From assembly GCA_040752355.1 (NCBI GenBank), contig JBFMHE010000008.1, forward strand, positions 1 to 64,000: a DNA stretch of 64,000 nt, given 5' to 3'. Below the pieces are notes generated by a model. That model had not been told where the DNA came from. It saw nothing but the letters and a program-made list of their open reading frames with translations, and made no database searches. How positions within the stretch are numbered: the stretch's first letter is position 1; the number at the start of each line of letters is the position of its first letter. This document shows positions 1 to 8,742 of the stretch, one piece after another. The translations under genes were made by a program, and so were the position numbers. The stretch comes from Nitrospirota bacterium. Its GTDB lineage: Bacteria > Nitrospirota > Thermodesulfovibrionia > Thermodesulfovibrionales > Dissulfurispiraceae.

Positions 1-117
1 TCAACCGCCCCGCCGGGGCGGCCGCCGCGCGCGGCGGCGCCGCGCTCTCCCGGCTCCCTCCTTTCCGGATGCCGGGCATACAGGGAGGGCATTGAGCGTG
101 CCGAAGGGAGCAGCGCG

Positions 118-1119
118 GTGACGGTCCTCTGGCTGGCGTTCTTCGGCTGTACGGCGGTGATCGTCTATTCGGGGATGAAACTCTCGAAGTACGGCGATAT
201 CATTGCCGAAAAGACCGGCCTCGGCGGGACCTGGGTCGGGGTAGTGCTCATGGCTTCGGTCACCTCGCTCCCGGAGCTGGTGACCGGGATCAGCTCCATC
301 ACCTATGCCGACGTTCCCGATATCGCCGTCGGCAACGTACTGGGCGCCTGCGTGCTCAACATGTTCACCCTGGCCCTCCTCGATGCAGTGCATCGGCCGG
401 CGCCGCTTTCGGCACGGGCGCACTACGGGCATGTGCTTGCTGCTGCCTTCGGCATGCTTCTTCTGAGCCTGGTAGTGGTCAATCTGTTCCTCGATGAGCG
501 GGCAGCGCCGTTGGGGTGGATATCCCCTTCGAGCCTGCTCTTCATACTGCTCTACTTCGTCGCCATCAGGCTGATTTACTCCTATGAGAAGAGGAGGCTC
601 TCCGAGTACGTGCGGGAGAGGGCCGAGGAGCTGAGATACGAGAAGGTGCCGCTGAGAACGGCCCTGCTCAACTACGGCCTCAATGCACTGGTCGTCATTA
701 TTGCAGCGCTTTTTCTGCCGGGCATAGGAGAGGGGCTTGCGAGGGTGACCGGGCTGGGGCAGACCTTTGTCGGCACTATATTCATCGCCGTTTCGACGAC
801 GCTTCCCGAGCTGGTGGTCTCTTTCTCCGCCGTCAGGATGGGGGCGGTCGACCTGGCCATAGGGAATCTTTTCGGAAGCAATATATTCAATATACTTATT
901 CTCTCCATCGACGACCTGTTCTTCACGAGAGGACCTCTCCTCGCCTTTGCACAGCCCGACCACATCGTCTCGGGGCTTTCGGCGACCGCCATGACCGCCG
1001 TTGCGGTGATAGGCCTTACCTACCGGGCGGAACGAAAGCGCCTGCCCCTGGCATGGGACTCCCTCGGTATCATCCTGATTTATCTGATGAACGTTATGGT
1101 GCTCTATATGCTCCGCTGA
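118..1119 (+). CDS. Sodium/calcium exchanger family membrane protein
   Basis: This 333-residue integral membrane protein has the two-repeat layout of the CaCA (YrbG-like) cation antiporters. Each half carries an alpha-repeat: in the first, the SLPELVTG segment near residue 53 and the GNVLGACVLN segment near residue 76; in the second, the TLPELVVSF segment and GNLFGSNIFN. A charged loop (about residues 155-185) joins the halves. The chosen start is GTG at 118, preceded by GAAGGGAG at good spacing. The reading frame stays open to the left edge of the window, so a longer N-terminus cannot be excluded. The transported ion is not determined by sequence. Confidence 0.85.
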   Translation: MTVLWLAFFGCTAVIVYSGMKLSKYGDIIAEKTGLGGTWVGVVLMASVTSLPELVTGISSITYADVPDIAVGNVLGACVLNMFTLALLDAVHRPAPLSARAHYGHVLAAAFGMLLLSLVVVNLFLDERAAPLGWISPSSLLFILLYFVAIRLIYSYEKRRLSEYVRERAEELRYEKVPLRTALLNYGLNALVVIIAALFLPGIGEGLARVTGLGQTFVGTIFIAVSTTLPELVVSFSAVRMGAVDLAIGNLFGSNIFNILILSIDDLFFTRGPLLAFAQPDHIVSGLSATAMTAVAVIGLTYRAERKRLPLAWDSLGIILIYLMNVMVLYMLR

Positions 1120-1224
1120 GCGCCGGTGTGCGGACCGCTTTGCCCGCACGCCTTTATCCACGGCAACCGCCCAGGAATATATTGCATAAATAAAAGCCTT
1201 ATCAATGCCGGACAGGAGAGGCGC

Positions 1225-1272
1225 ATGAGGGTTATTGCATTATTGTTCGGGATGCAGCTAATATATAACTAA
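1225..1272 (+). CDS. Possible 15-residue leader peptide
   Basis: A short ORF (MRVIALLFGMQLIYN) starts with ATG at 1225 behind a good AGGAG box six bases upstream, and lies 74 bases ahead of the rhodanese gene. Nothing in it points to attenuation. It is listed because the ribosome-binding site is convincing and the gap otherwise holds no gene. The same gap has a weak GTGCGG/CCGCAC hairpin just after the exchanger gene. Confidence 0.2.
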   Translation: MRVIALLFGMQLIYN

Positions 1273-1345
1273 ATTAGGTAAATAGTTTGTAAACTCTTTA
1301 GAAATGCCCGACTTCGTCCGGGCTACTTTTCAGTGGAGGGTTTGT

Positions 1346-2710
1346 ATGGTAATGAAGAGCAGAGTCGCCTTATTGGCCGCCCTCATGACCGCAGCACTGT
1401 TTCTTTTCAGTGTCATGGGAATAGCAGCCGATGCGCCGCAGAAGCCGAAGATCGCGCCGCCCTGCAAGCAGTGTCATAAGCCTGATGAGAACATCCTGCG
1501 CGGCGCTTTCGGCGGGGTATCGAACAAGACCGGCACCGTTCAGATCAATATCGGGCCTGCCGCCTGGGTCGTGACCTACGACGATGACACGAAGCTCATC
1601 GGCGCGGAGAAGTGGAGCCAGATTCCGAAAGAGAAAGAGATCGCCATCGCTATCAGAGAGCAGGACGGCGGCCTCTATGCGCAGAGCGTTTCGGTCAAGC
1701 CTCCCGCAAAGGTGGCCCCCGAGAAGCTGATATCGACCGAAGAGATAGCGAAGCTCGTCGCCATGGGCCCCGAAAAGGGGAATTTCACGCTCGTCGACTC
1801 GCGGCCGGCGCCGCGGTACATCGAGGGACATATCCCCGGCTCGATCAATATATACGATGCCGAGTTCGAGAAGAACACGGACAAGCTTCCGAAGGAGAAA
1901 GATCAGCTGCTCGTCTTCTATTGCGCCGGCCCTACGTGAAGACTGAGCACGTCCTCTGCAGTTAAGGCAGAGAAAATGGGTTATACCAGGGTGAAAGTAT
2001 ACCTCGACGGCATGCCTGCCTGGAAAAAGGCGGGCAATGCAGTGCTCTCCTCCACGAAGAACCTCAAAGAGATGATGGACAAGGATATCCCCAATGTCCT
2101 TATCGATGTCAGGCCGACCGCTGAAGCGAAGAAGGGTCACATCCAGGGCGCTGTTTCGATCCCCGCAAGCGAGCTCGCAAAAGCCAAGGACCGCTTCCCC
2201 GGCAGCAAGTCGGCCCCGATCATTCTCTACGGCACTGATACGAAGGCTGCGGTAGAGGCGTTCAAGACCGTGCGCGGCTGGGGCTATTCCAATACCTCCG
2301 CGCTCGAAGGCGGTCTCGAAGCGTGGAAGGGTATCGGCGGCCTCGTGGTCAGCGGCGACGTGGGCACCACGGTCGTTTATGTGCCGAAGCCGAGACCCGG
2401 CGCGATCTCGATCGACGACTTCAAGGTCGTTGCCGAGACCCTGCCCGCGGGCAAGCTCATCCTCGATGTCCGGGATGAGGACGAAGCGATGCAGGGCATG
2501 CTCAAGGGAGCGCTGAATATTCCCGGCGGCGATATCAAGGACAGGCTGAAGGATATCCCCAGGGATAAGGAGATCATCACCCACTGCGTCACCGGCGTCA
2601 GGGCCGAGATGGCCTACAATATCCTGAAGGACGCCGGCTACAAGGTGAAGTTCCTCGATGCCGACATCAAGATCGACAAAGACGGCAAGTACACGATAAC
2701 CAAAGAGTAG
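1346..2710 (+). CDS. Secreted three-domain rhodanese-like protein, probable selenoprotein (in-frame UGA, codon 198)
   Basis: Read through a TGA at 1937-1939, the frame gives one 454-residue protein. It has a signal peptide (residues 1-28), a CKQCH motif at 40-44 that could bind one c-type haem, then three rhodanese modules. The first (about 128-225) holds C193 and, five residues on, the UGA at 198 in an FYC-x4-U setting where relatives commonly carry a second cysteine. The second (about 235-335) has no cysteine. The third (about 350-454) has a full active-site loop with C414 (HCVTGVR). The frame is unchanged on both sides of the UGA, homology is continuous across it, and a SECIS-like hairpin follows. 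ATG at 1346 is chosen over an upstream in-frame start because of GGAGGG at 1335. A nonsense mutation (TGC to TGA) is the main alternative. A sulfur-transfer role in the periplasm is inferred. Confidence 0.75.
1940..1975 (+). promoter_or_regulatory. SECIS-like stem-loop just after the in-frame UGA
   Basis: CTCTGC (1954-1959) pairs perfectly with GCAGAG (1967-1972) around a seven-base loop, AGTTAAG. The loop begins 20 bases after the UGA and has G as its second base. Bacterial SECIS elements are small apical stem-loops at this sort of distance with a G at the first or second loop position, so the geometry fits. Actual SelB binding is inferred. Confidence 0.65.
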
Positions 2711-2729
2711 TCCGGTTCGCCCCGTTAGA

Positions 2730-2766
2730 AACTCCCTGCAGCGTGCTGCTGCAGGGAGTTTTTTTC
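2730..2766 (+). terminator. Rho-independent terminator after the rhodanese gene
   Basis: ACTCCCTGCAG pairs perfectly with CTGCAGGGAGT across a seven-base loop and is followed by a run of T. It lies 20 bases after the stop codon. Confidence 0.92.
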
Positions 2767-2794
2767 GGAGAGCAGGCATCCTGAAAGGCGGCTG

Positions 2795-3244
2795 TCACTT
2801 CCTCTTGTATAACCCTACGATTTGTCCCTGCGCAATGACATGCCCCTGCATCGCCTTCTCCAGGTCGGCCTTTTTCGCCTTCTTGTCCAGATGAAGCGTC
2901 GTATCGAGCGCGTAGAGTTTGAAAAAGTAGCGGTGTGTGCCCGAGGGCGGGCAGGGGCCGCCGTAGTCGTGCCTCTTGAAGTCGTTGATCCCCTGCTCGG
3001 CCCCTTTCGGAAGCGCGTGCTCCCCGATCGTCCTCGTGGCCGGATCGATGTTCCACACCACCCAGTGCACCCAGGTGCCCATCGGCGCATCGGGGTCGTC
3101 GACGATCAGGGCCAGGGAGCGGGCAGCGGGCGGCGCCTTGTCTATGACGAGCGGGGGGTTGATATCGTCGCCGTCGCAGGTATACTTTTCAGGGATGGGA
3201 CCGTTGTCCTCGAATACGGGACTGGTAATTCTCATAGTACCCAT
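2795..3244 (-). CDS. YbhB/YbcL family PEBP-like protein
   Basis: The 149-residue protein matches the bacterial phosphatidylethanolamine-binding (Raf-kinase-inhibitor-like) family in length and motifs: the DDPDAP segment near residue 50, HWVVWNI near 60, and the GGPCPPSGTHRYFF segment near 95-108 that forms the ligand pocket. There is no signal peptide. A GGAGGG box precedes the start. The bacterial family has no firmly known ligand. The gene is monocistronic and separate from the convergent rhodanese gene. Confidence 0.9.
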   Translation of the reverse strand: MGTMRITSPVFEDNGPIPEKYTCDGDDINPPLVIDKAPPAARSLALIVDDPDAPMGTWVHWVVWNIDPATRTIGEHALPKGAEQGINDFKRHDYGGPCPPSGTHRYFFKLYALDTTLHLDKKAKKADLEKAMQGHVIAQGQIVGLYKRK

Positions 3245-3407
3245 TCTCGTACCCTCCTTGCCGTGTCTCTTTGAATCGTATCAAAATGATAGCAGGAGAA
3301 GAGAAAAAGTCAACGGTCCGAACAGGGTAGTGCAGGAAGGATATAACACTGCAGGATGGTACACGGCAGCGCTCTCCCGCGTAATAGTGAGAGGGCCGGT
3401 CGGACCG

Positions 3408-6400
3408 TTACTGACATCCGATAATCTTCTCCTGATGGCCAATCCGGATCGTTATCTCAGAAAAGAAGGTGACCGAATCGGCCTTGGTCCATAGCCCGAC
3501 AAATCCCTCGACCGGCTGTTCAGCCGTGTGCTCTACTACCACTCTGCCGTCGAGACAGCCCCTTATACGATTTCCGCTTACTTCAACCTTGAGCTCATAC
3601 CAGGTGCCGGACCGTATCGTCTCCTGCGCGCCGACGCGCTTAATCCTCTTATTGTTGACATACTCGAAGAGTATCACGTTATCTTCGAGCGCATTGATCC
3701 GGAGCACGAAGTAGTTGCTCGCGTTGCGCACGCCGAAAGCGATACCCCCCGCTCTGTCGATATGTCCGCCGATCGGTTTTACGCGAACGCTGACCGACCC
3801 ATCGGCCATCTCGCTGTCTTTTGCGATGGCTAGAGGAAAATAGTAGTAGGCCTCTATAGTATCGAGGAACTCCTGGAGCGACGGGCCGACAAATTTCCCC
3901 ACGATTCCCGCCACTCCCGACGAAAGAGTGAAACCAGACTTTGAGCCGTCCTGGACGCAACAGCTCTGATCATCTTCCCGGTCTCTTTTCCAGTAGCCGC
4001 CGTAGGTGTAAAAGTTGCTCAACTGATCGGCCCGTCCTTTCGAGAGGAGGTCATAGTCGCCCTTGAAGAATGCGGCGATCGCTCTCTCTACGTCGCCCTG
4101 GCTCGAGAGCGCCATATCCAGAAGCCGGGAACAGGCAAGGAGCCTTCCCAACCGGTCGAGTCTGTCTTCAGTCGAAGCGCGGTCATAGCCGGTGAGGTAC
4201 GCTTCCAGAAGATCGCCTTTCGCGGACACCTGGAACCCCAATCGCTGTAAGACACCGCCGAGGAATGAGACCCTCAACGATTTTCCGTAATAGTTTCCTG
4301 CACCTCCGGCGAACTGGAGGGCGATATAGTTCTGCGTGCTTCTATTTCCGCAGAACGCATCAAGGGTTGCAAAGTGGTAGCCGAACTTCGCGCTGAGATT
4401 CAGGTAGTCTCCGGAGAGAACCGCATAACTGGTGCCTCCCGGTATCTCCCCGAATTCGGAAATCGCGCTCGAGGCAAAGAGGGTCATCATCTTCCGCATA
4501 GAGAGATTGATCGTTCCTTCCCAGGTTATGCCGGGATAGGTGAAGCCCCTCCACAATGCCCTCATAGGGACCGACTCGATATGCTCGGGGGTAAGGGCAT
4601 CGCAGGTGGTCAGCCCCGGTCTGAGCCCGCCGCCCAGATCCACCAGGCGGAGCGTCAGGGGGATAGGTGCGGTCAGCTCAACCGATTGCGTCCCCTCCGC
4701 TTCATCGGTGAGGCCGAACATGCTCTGCATCGCACGTTCGTGGGTAAACCGCACGATATCGTGCAGTGTTTTGCACCCTTCCGGAGAGAAGGTCGACGCC
4801 TCCGGATCGATCAGGGCAAGAGAGGCGATCCGGTCAAGGATACGTCTTACCCTCCGGTGGACAGGGGTATCGAAGATGAATCTTCTGGCAGGGTGTGCAG
4901 CGCGGGTGAGCGCATCGACCACTCCCTTGTATACCCTCCCGGTGGACGCCGAAAGCGTAATCGTCTCTCCGTCAGGGAGCAGGTCGGTAGCGTTCTTCGT
5001 ATCCACGAGGGCCGGTATGCCGAACTCTCGGGCAACCGAGGAGAGGTGGCTGGTGATGCTGCCGATATCGGTGATGATTCCGCTGAGCCTGCCGGCGAGG
5101 TTCGCATAGTGGGGCGACGCGGTCTTTGCGACGAGGATGGCGTTATCCGGAACCGCCGCCATCCCCTGCCCCTCCTTTACCATGAAGACAGTGCCGACCG
5201 CTATTCCTTCAGAGGCGGCTTGTCCTCCCGAAAGGAGGAGCGGATGGTCGGGAAATTCCCGTGCGACGGGCTCCCGATCCTGCTGAGGCTCCGTAATCAT
5301 CAGGGGACGGGACTGCAGAATGACGATAGTGCCCCTGCTGTCCAGAGCCCACTCGATATCCTGGGGCGTTCCGAAGTAGTTTTCGAGCGTGAGGCTGCAG
5401 CGAGCGAGGTCGGCGATAACGGCGTCATTTATCGAGGGAAGCTGCTGCTCGGGTTCCGGCACCTCTTCGAGGAGGGTACCCCCGGCAGCGGCGCGTACAC
5501 TGCGCTGCTCCTTCCTGCTTATTTCCCTCGCTACTATTTCCCCGTTATCTCGTGCAACGAGGAATGAGTCGGACGATGCGCTCCCCTCCACAAGGCGCTC
5601 GCCCAGACCCCACAGGGACGTTATTCTGATGACCTTCCTGTTTTCAGGGTCAATCCCTCCCGTATAGATAACGCCGCTGGCCCGTGCATCGACCATGACC
5701 GTTCCCGCAACGCACATGGGAGTCTCCCGGTCGTCCAGCCCGTAATGCATCCGGTAGGAAATGGCCCTGCTGGAATACTTGCCCGCAACAACGGTCTTAT
5801 AGGCTTCGATAAGGTGTGATCGTGTAACGTTGAGCACCGAGGTGTACTGTCCGGCAAAGGTGGCCTCCGAATCCTCGCCTATGGCGCTGCTCCTCATGGC
5901 TATGGGGATGCCGCTGCCTGCCCTCTCCTCGAGAGCGGCATAGGCGCTCATCAATTCCCGATGAAGATCCTGCGGCAGCTCGGCCTTGAGAATCATCATC
6001 CGGATGGTCTTACTCATCTCATCCATATCCTCGGGGGAATCAGGGTTGATCTTCCCGAGCTGCTGTTCGATCGGTTTCCTGAGGCGGTTCTCTCCTATGA
6101 ACCGCTCGAAGGCATAGGCGGTAACGGCAAAGCCATGCGGTGCCGGCACGCCGAGATTATTCCTGATAATCGCGAGATTCCCTGCCTTCGCGCCGACCAT
6201 GCTCTTCAGTTCAGGGGTAATGTCCTCAAAAGGGAGCACGAGGGCCTGGGAGAGTAAGGGGTAGCGCGGACTGAGATCATCCGAGAGGGCATTATCTATT
6301 TCAGCAAGCGTAGCAGCGAGCCGGGCACAGGAGGTGCCCGAGAGGCTTTCGAGCGAATGGATGGCGCCGTAGACCGCTTCCAGCAGCTCCTCGTATGATG

Positions 6401-6593
6401 TCCGTATCGAGGTCGGGATGAAAGGCTTTCCGCTGTAGTATCTCTGCTCGAGATCGGCAATGATCTTGAGCGCCGTGTGGTTGTGGTTAAGGTAGCTCTT
6501 GAAGGAGCGGTATTTCCGCACGTGGGTCCCCTGCAGGTTGATCAGCGGCATGCAGACCTGTCTCCGTGTGAAGATGCTGCGCAGTCCTGTCAT
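3408..6593 (-). CDS. PEP synthase/PPDK-like protein with C-terminal lectin-like domain
   Basis: This is a 1,061-residue fusion. Residues about 125-440 are the PPDK N-terminal ATP-grasp domain (KAGNL near 136, AMRSSAIGEDS near 233, QDIEWA and LQSRPL near 430). Residues about 455-560 are the swivelling phosphohistidine domain; its ITSH-LSSVAREFGIPA segment carries the expected catalytic His. The C-terminal TIM-barrel PEP/pyruvate domain is not recognisable. Instead there is a long region of unknown family and, from about 920 to 1050, a beta-rich laminin-G/concanavalin-like segment (SNYFVLRINALEDN, GTWYELKVEVSG). It probably moves phosphate from ATP to a His, but the final acceptor is unknown. 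A GGAAGGGG box precedes the start. Confidence 0.75.
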   Translation of the reverse strand: MTGLRSIFTRRQVCMPLINLQGTHVRKYRSFKSYLNHNHTALKIIADLEQRYYSGKPFIPTSIRTSYEELLEAVYGAIHSLESLSGTSCARLAATLAEIDNALSDDLSPRYPLLSQALVLPFEDITPELKSMVGAKAGNLAIIRNNLGVPAPHGFAVTAYAFERFIGENRLRKPIEQQLGKINPDSPEDMDEMSKTIRMMILKAELPQDLHRELMSAYAALEERAGSGIPIAMRSSAIGEDSEATFAGQYTSVLNVTRSHLIEAYKTVVAGKYSSRAISYRMHYGLDDRETPMCVAGTVMVDARASGVIYTGGIDPENRKVIRITSLWGLGERLVEGSASSDSFLVARDNGEIVAREISRKEQRSVRAAAGGTLLEEVPEPEQQLPSINDAVIADLARCSLTLENYFGTPQDIEWALDSRGTIVILQSRPLMITEPQQDREPVAREFPDHPLLLSGGQAASEGIAVGTVFMVKEGQGMAAVPDNAILVAKTASPHYANLAGRLSGIITDIGSITSHLSSVAREFGIPALVDTKNATDLLPDGETITLSASTGRVYKGVVDALTRAAHPARRFIFDTPVHRRVRRILDRIASLALIDPEASTFSPEGCKTLHDIVRFTHERAMQSMFGLTDEAEGTQSVELTAPIPLTLRLVDLGGGLRPGLTTCDALTPEHIESVPMRALWRGFTYPGITWEGTINLSMRKMMTLFASSAISEFGEIPGGTSYAVLSGDYLNLSAKFGYHFATLDAFCGNRSTQNYIALQFAGGAGNYYGKSLRVSFLGGVLQRLGFQVSAKGDLLEAYLTGYDRASTEDRLDRLGRLLACSRLLDMALSSQGDVERAIAAFFKGDYDLLSKGRADQLSNFYTYGGYWKRDREDDQSCCVQDGSKSGFTLSSGVAGIVGKFVGPSLQEFLDTIEAYYYFPLAIAKDSEMADGSVSVRVKPIGGHIDRAGGIAFGVRNASNYFVLRINALEDNVILFEYVNNKRIKRVGAQETIRSGTWYELKVEVSGNRIRGCLDGRVVVEHTAEQPVEGFVGLWTKADSVTFFSEITIRIGHQEKIIGCQ

Positions 6594-6637
6594 AGGTTCC
6601 CCTTCCGTACGCTGTGTTCAGGGCGCGGTAGTGGAGC

Positions 6638-7846
6638 TTACCCGCTGCCCGTACTAAGATGACCGGAATTCTTATGACCGATATCGGTTACTCCTGCCCA
6701 GAATACGAGGGTGGCTGCCGCAAGCACCAGTGCTGCTCCTGTAAAAGACGAAGCGAGCCCGAAGCGCACCGCTACGATCCCCGAGACCAGCGGTCCCGTA
6801 GTATGCCCGATATCCATGATCGAGCCCAGCACTCCCATGGCCGAGCCATGCGTCTCCCGCCTGCTCAGATCGGCAATAAAGGCGGAAGTCGCCGAGGTGA
6901 CGATCGAGAGGCTGAGGCCGAACAAAACGCTCAGGAGCAGTAACGGAACGAATGACCGGAGAAGCGAGAGGCTCCCGATGCAGAGCGAGCCGATGAGGGC
7001 GCCGGTAACGATCTGAGGTTTTCTTCCATGCTTATCTGAGAATCGTCCCATGGCCGGCTTCGTCAGAGCCAGGGTAATTACCTGCGCGGAAAGGAAGAGA
7101 CCGACCTCATAGGCGCTGAGTCCTGCTTGTATGGCATAGAGGGGGAGAAAGGTCTCGAACGTCCCGTAGGCAAAGAGGATCGCTGCCTCGGCCCCGCTCG
7201 TAATAAGGATATTCCTGCTCGAGACTACCGATCTGAGAGCCTGCAGGGTTTCCTTCCACCCCTGACCGCTCTTCCGCCCTGCATCGGGGTCGGGTATCCT
7301 GAGGGCAAGCAACAGGACGACTACTCCCGCTGCTCCGCATACCAGATAAACCGCCTTGTAGCTGATGCCCGGATTGAATACCAGCGCGCCGATAATGCTC
7401 CCTCCCGCTATAGGGGCCATAAACCTGCCCAGAAGGGTCGCAGTGGAGAACCACCCTAACCTCTCACCCCTCTCCCTATAGAACAGGTCCGAAACCAGTG
7501 CCATGGCGACGGGGATGAAGAGGGCGGTGGCGAAGCCGTGATAGAACCTGACGAGAGCGAGCTGCCATAGTTCCCGCACGAAGAGATAGAGGAAGGGAGC
7601 CGTCGAGAATACCGCCGCCCCGATCAGCAGCACCCTCCTCCGGCCCCAGCGGTCGGAGAGCATGCCCGCAGGTATGCTGGCGATGATGCCGGTGAATGCG
7701 GATACCGCGGCGATCATGCCGACCCCGGCGGGGTCGCTGCCCAGGTGCGCGGCGAAGAGGGGCAGCACCGGGCTCTTCGAGATGGTCGAGCTGAAGATCG
7801 CGAAGAGCCCCGCCGTACACAGCATGGTGAAAGGATCCGGTCTCAC
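6638..7846 (-). CDS. MFS transporter, distal gene of the chrB operon
   Basis: This 402-residue protein has about twelve membrane segments. The major-facilitator loop 2-3 signature DRWGRRRVL lies near residue 66 and a second copy (DKHGRKPQ) near 268. It starts at GTG behind AAGGAG, 20 bases after the HD-domain gene, and is the last gene of the leftward chrB operon. Its substrate is unknown. Because ChrB-type proteins usually accompany the chromate pump ChrA, an exporter role in oxyanion or metal stress is a reasonable inference. Confidence 0.85.
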   Translation of the reverse strand: MRPDPFTMLCTAGLFAIFSSTISKSPVLPLFAAHLGSDPAGVGMIAAVSAFTGIIASIPAGMLSDRWGRRRVLLIGAAVFSTAPFLYLFVRELWQLALVRFYHGFATALFIPVAMALVSDLFYRERGERLGWFSTATLLGRFMAPIAGGSIIGALVFNPGISYKAVYLVCGAAGVVVLLLALRIPDPDAGRKSGQGWKETLQALRSVVSSRNILITSGAEAAILFAYGTFETFLPLYAIQAGLSAYEVGLFLSAQVITLALTKPAMGRFSDKHGRKPQIVTGALIGSLCIGSLSLLRSFVPLLLLSVLFGLSLSIVTSATSAFIADLSRRETHGSAMGVLGSIMDIGHTTGPLVSGIVAVRFGLASSFTGAALVLAAATLVFWAGVTDIGHKNSGHLSTGSG

Positions 7847-7866
7847 CCGTTGCCGCTCCTTTTCCT

Positions 7867-8427
7867 TCAGCGCTGCTGCCTGCCGATCAATCCCTGTATC
7901 TCGCGGTGATAGCCGAGATACCGCTCGAGGGTCATTGCATTCTTGCCGTACTTCGGATACCCCCTGAGTATCTCTTCGAACCTTCTCTCGGCCTCCCGCT
8001 CATCGCTGCCTATGTCGACGATGCCGTCGGTGATGATGTCGACGAGCCGGTCGGCATAGATCACGATCCGCTCCTCGAGCCTCCTGAGCGTATAATCTTT
8101 TGCCGGAAGCCCGAGCTCCTTTGCCTCTTCTTCGGTGAGACCGCCCCTGATGTGTTTTTCCATTATGTCCGTTACGGCGCTGGGGAGACCGAGGGCCTTT
8201 CCCATCTCGGCGCCGATCTTCCCGTGCTCGATCTCGTGCGTCTTCGCTTTTCCGAGATCGTGGAAGAGGGCGCCCCTCCCGACAAGCTCCCTGTCGAGGG
8301 GCGCCCCGGTCCGCTGCGCAATCTCGAGGGCTTTCTCCGCAACTTTCCTGCAATGCGCTCTATCATCCTCCGAAACTCCTGCCTTCCGCAGCAGTTCGAT
8401 ATCGGCGTTGCCAGCGGTGTAGGTCAT
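7867..8427 (-). CDS. HDIG-type HD-domain protein
   Basis: The 186-residue protein contains an HD phosphohydrolase core: GRGALFHDLGK near residue 52 supplies the HD pair, and later His/Asp residues (HEIEHGKIG, EKHIRGG, YADRLVDI) complete a metal site. Length and order match small HDIG proteins whose substrate is not known. It is 13 bases from the upstream small gene and 20 bases from the MFS gene. Confidence 0.8.
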   Translation of the reverse strand: MTYTAGNADIELLRKAGVSEDDRAHCRKVAEKALEIAQRTGAPLDRELVGRGALFHDLGKAKTHEIEHGKIGAEMGKALGLPSAVTDIMEKHIRGGLTEEEAKELGLPAKDYTLRRLEERIVIYADRLVDIITDGIVDIGSDEREAERRFEEILRGYPKYGKNAMTLERYLGYHREIQGLIGRQQR

Positions 8428-8440
8428 ATGAGCTCCCCCT

Positions 8441-8725
8441 TTACTTCACCCCGAAGTAGGCGAGCGTATCCGCTATCGCCTTTTCGAGGTCATGCTGCAC
8501 ATGTTCGAACTTCGCCTTCAGGTCGTCGTGGATGTGGCGGATGTACTCCCGGTGCGCCTCCGGGCCGTACTTCTCTTCGATCATTCTCCCGTACTCGTAC
8601 ATCTTCGTCACGTCGTGCCGCTCGGCCTTTTTCTCCGGGTCCTTGTCGAGCCATTCATGGACGTCCCGGTATTCCTTCCCCGTGCTCTCGATGCTTGCCT
8701 TGATGTGTTTTTCAACAGGCGGCAT
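8441..8725 (-). CDS. Small charged protein in the chrB operon
   Basis: The 94-residue protein is rich in Lys, Glu and His and probably all helical (MPPVEKHIKASIESTGKEYR at the N-terminus; DVHEWLDKDPEKK; HIHDDLKAKFEHVQHDLEKA). A GGAGGGAC box precedes the ATG at 8725. The family is not recognised. It lies 17 bases after chrB and 13 bases before the HD gene, so it is co-transcribed with them. Confidence 0.7.
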   Translation of the reverse strand: MPPVEKHIKASIESTGKEYRDVHEWLDKDPEKKAERHDVTKMYEYGRMIEEKYGPEAHREYIRHIHDDLKAKFEHVQHDLEKAIADTLAYFGVK

Positions 8726-8742
8726 AATGGTGTCCCTCCCTC

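Noticed and set aside
1-1161. A 386-codon open frame on the minus strand over the exchanger gene
   Set aside because: It is the antisense shadow of a well-supported membrane protein and its translation is low-complexity His/Arg/Gly sequence with no family features.
1976-2710. A separate rhodanese gene starting at ATG 1976
   Set aside because: The frame and homology continue unbroken across the TGA, and the ATG lies inside the first rhodanese domain, so a single read-through protein is more likely.
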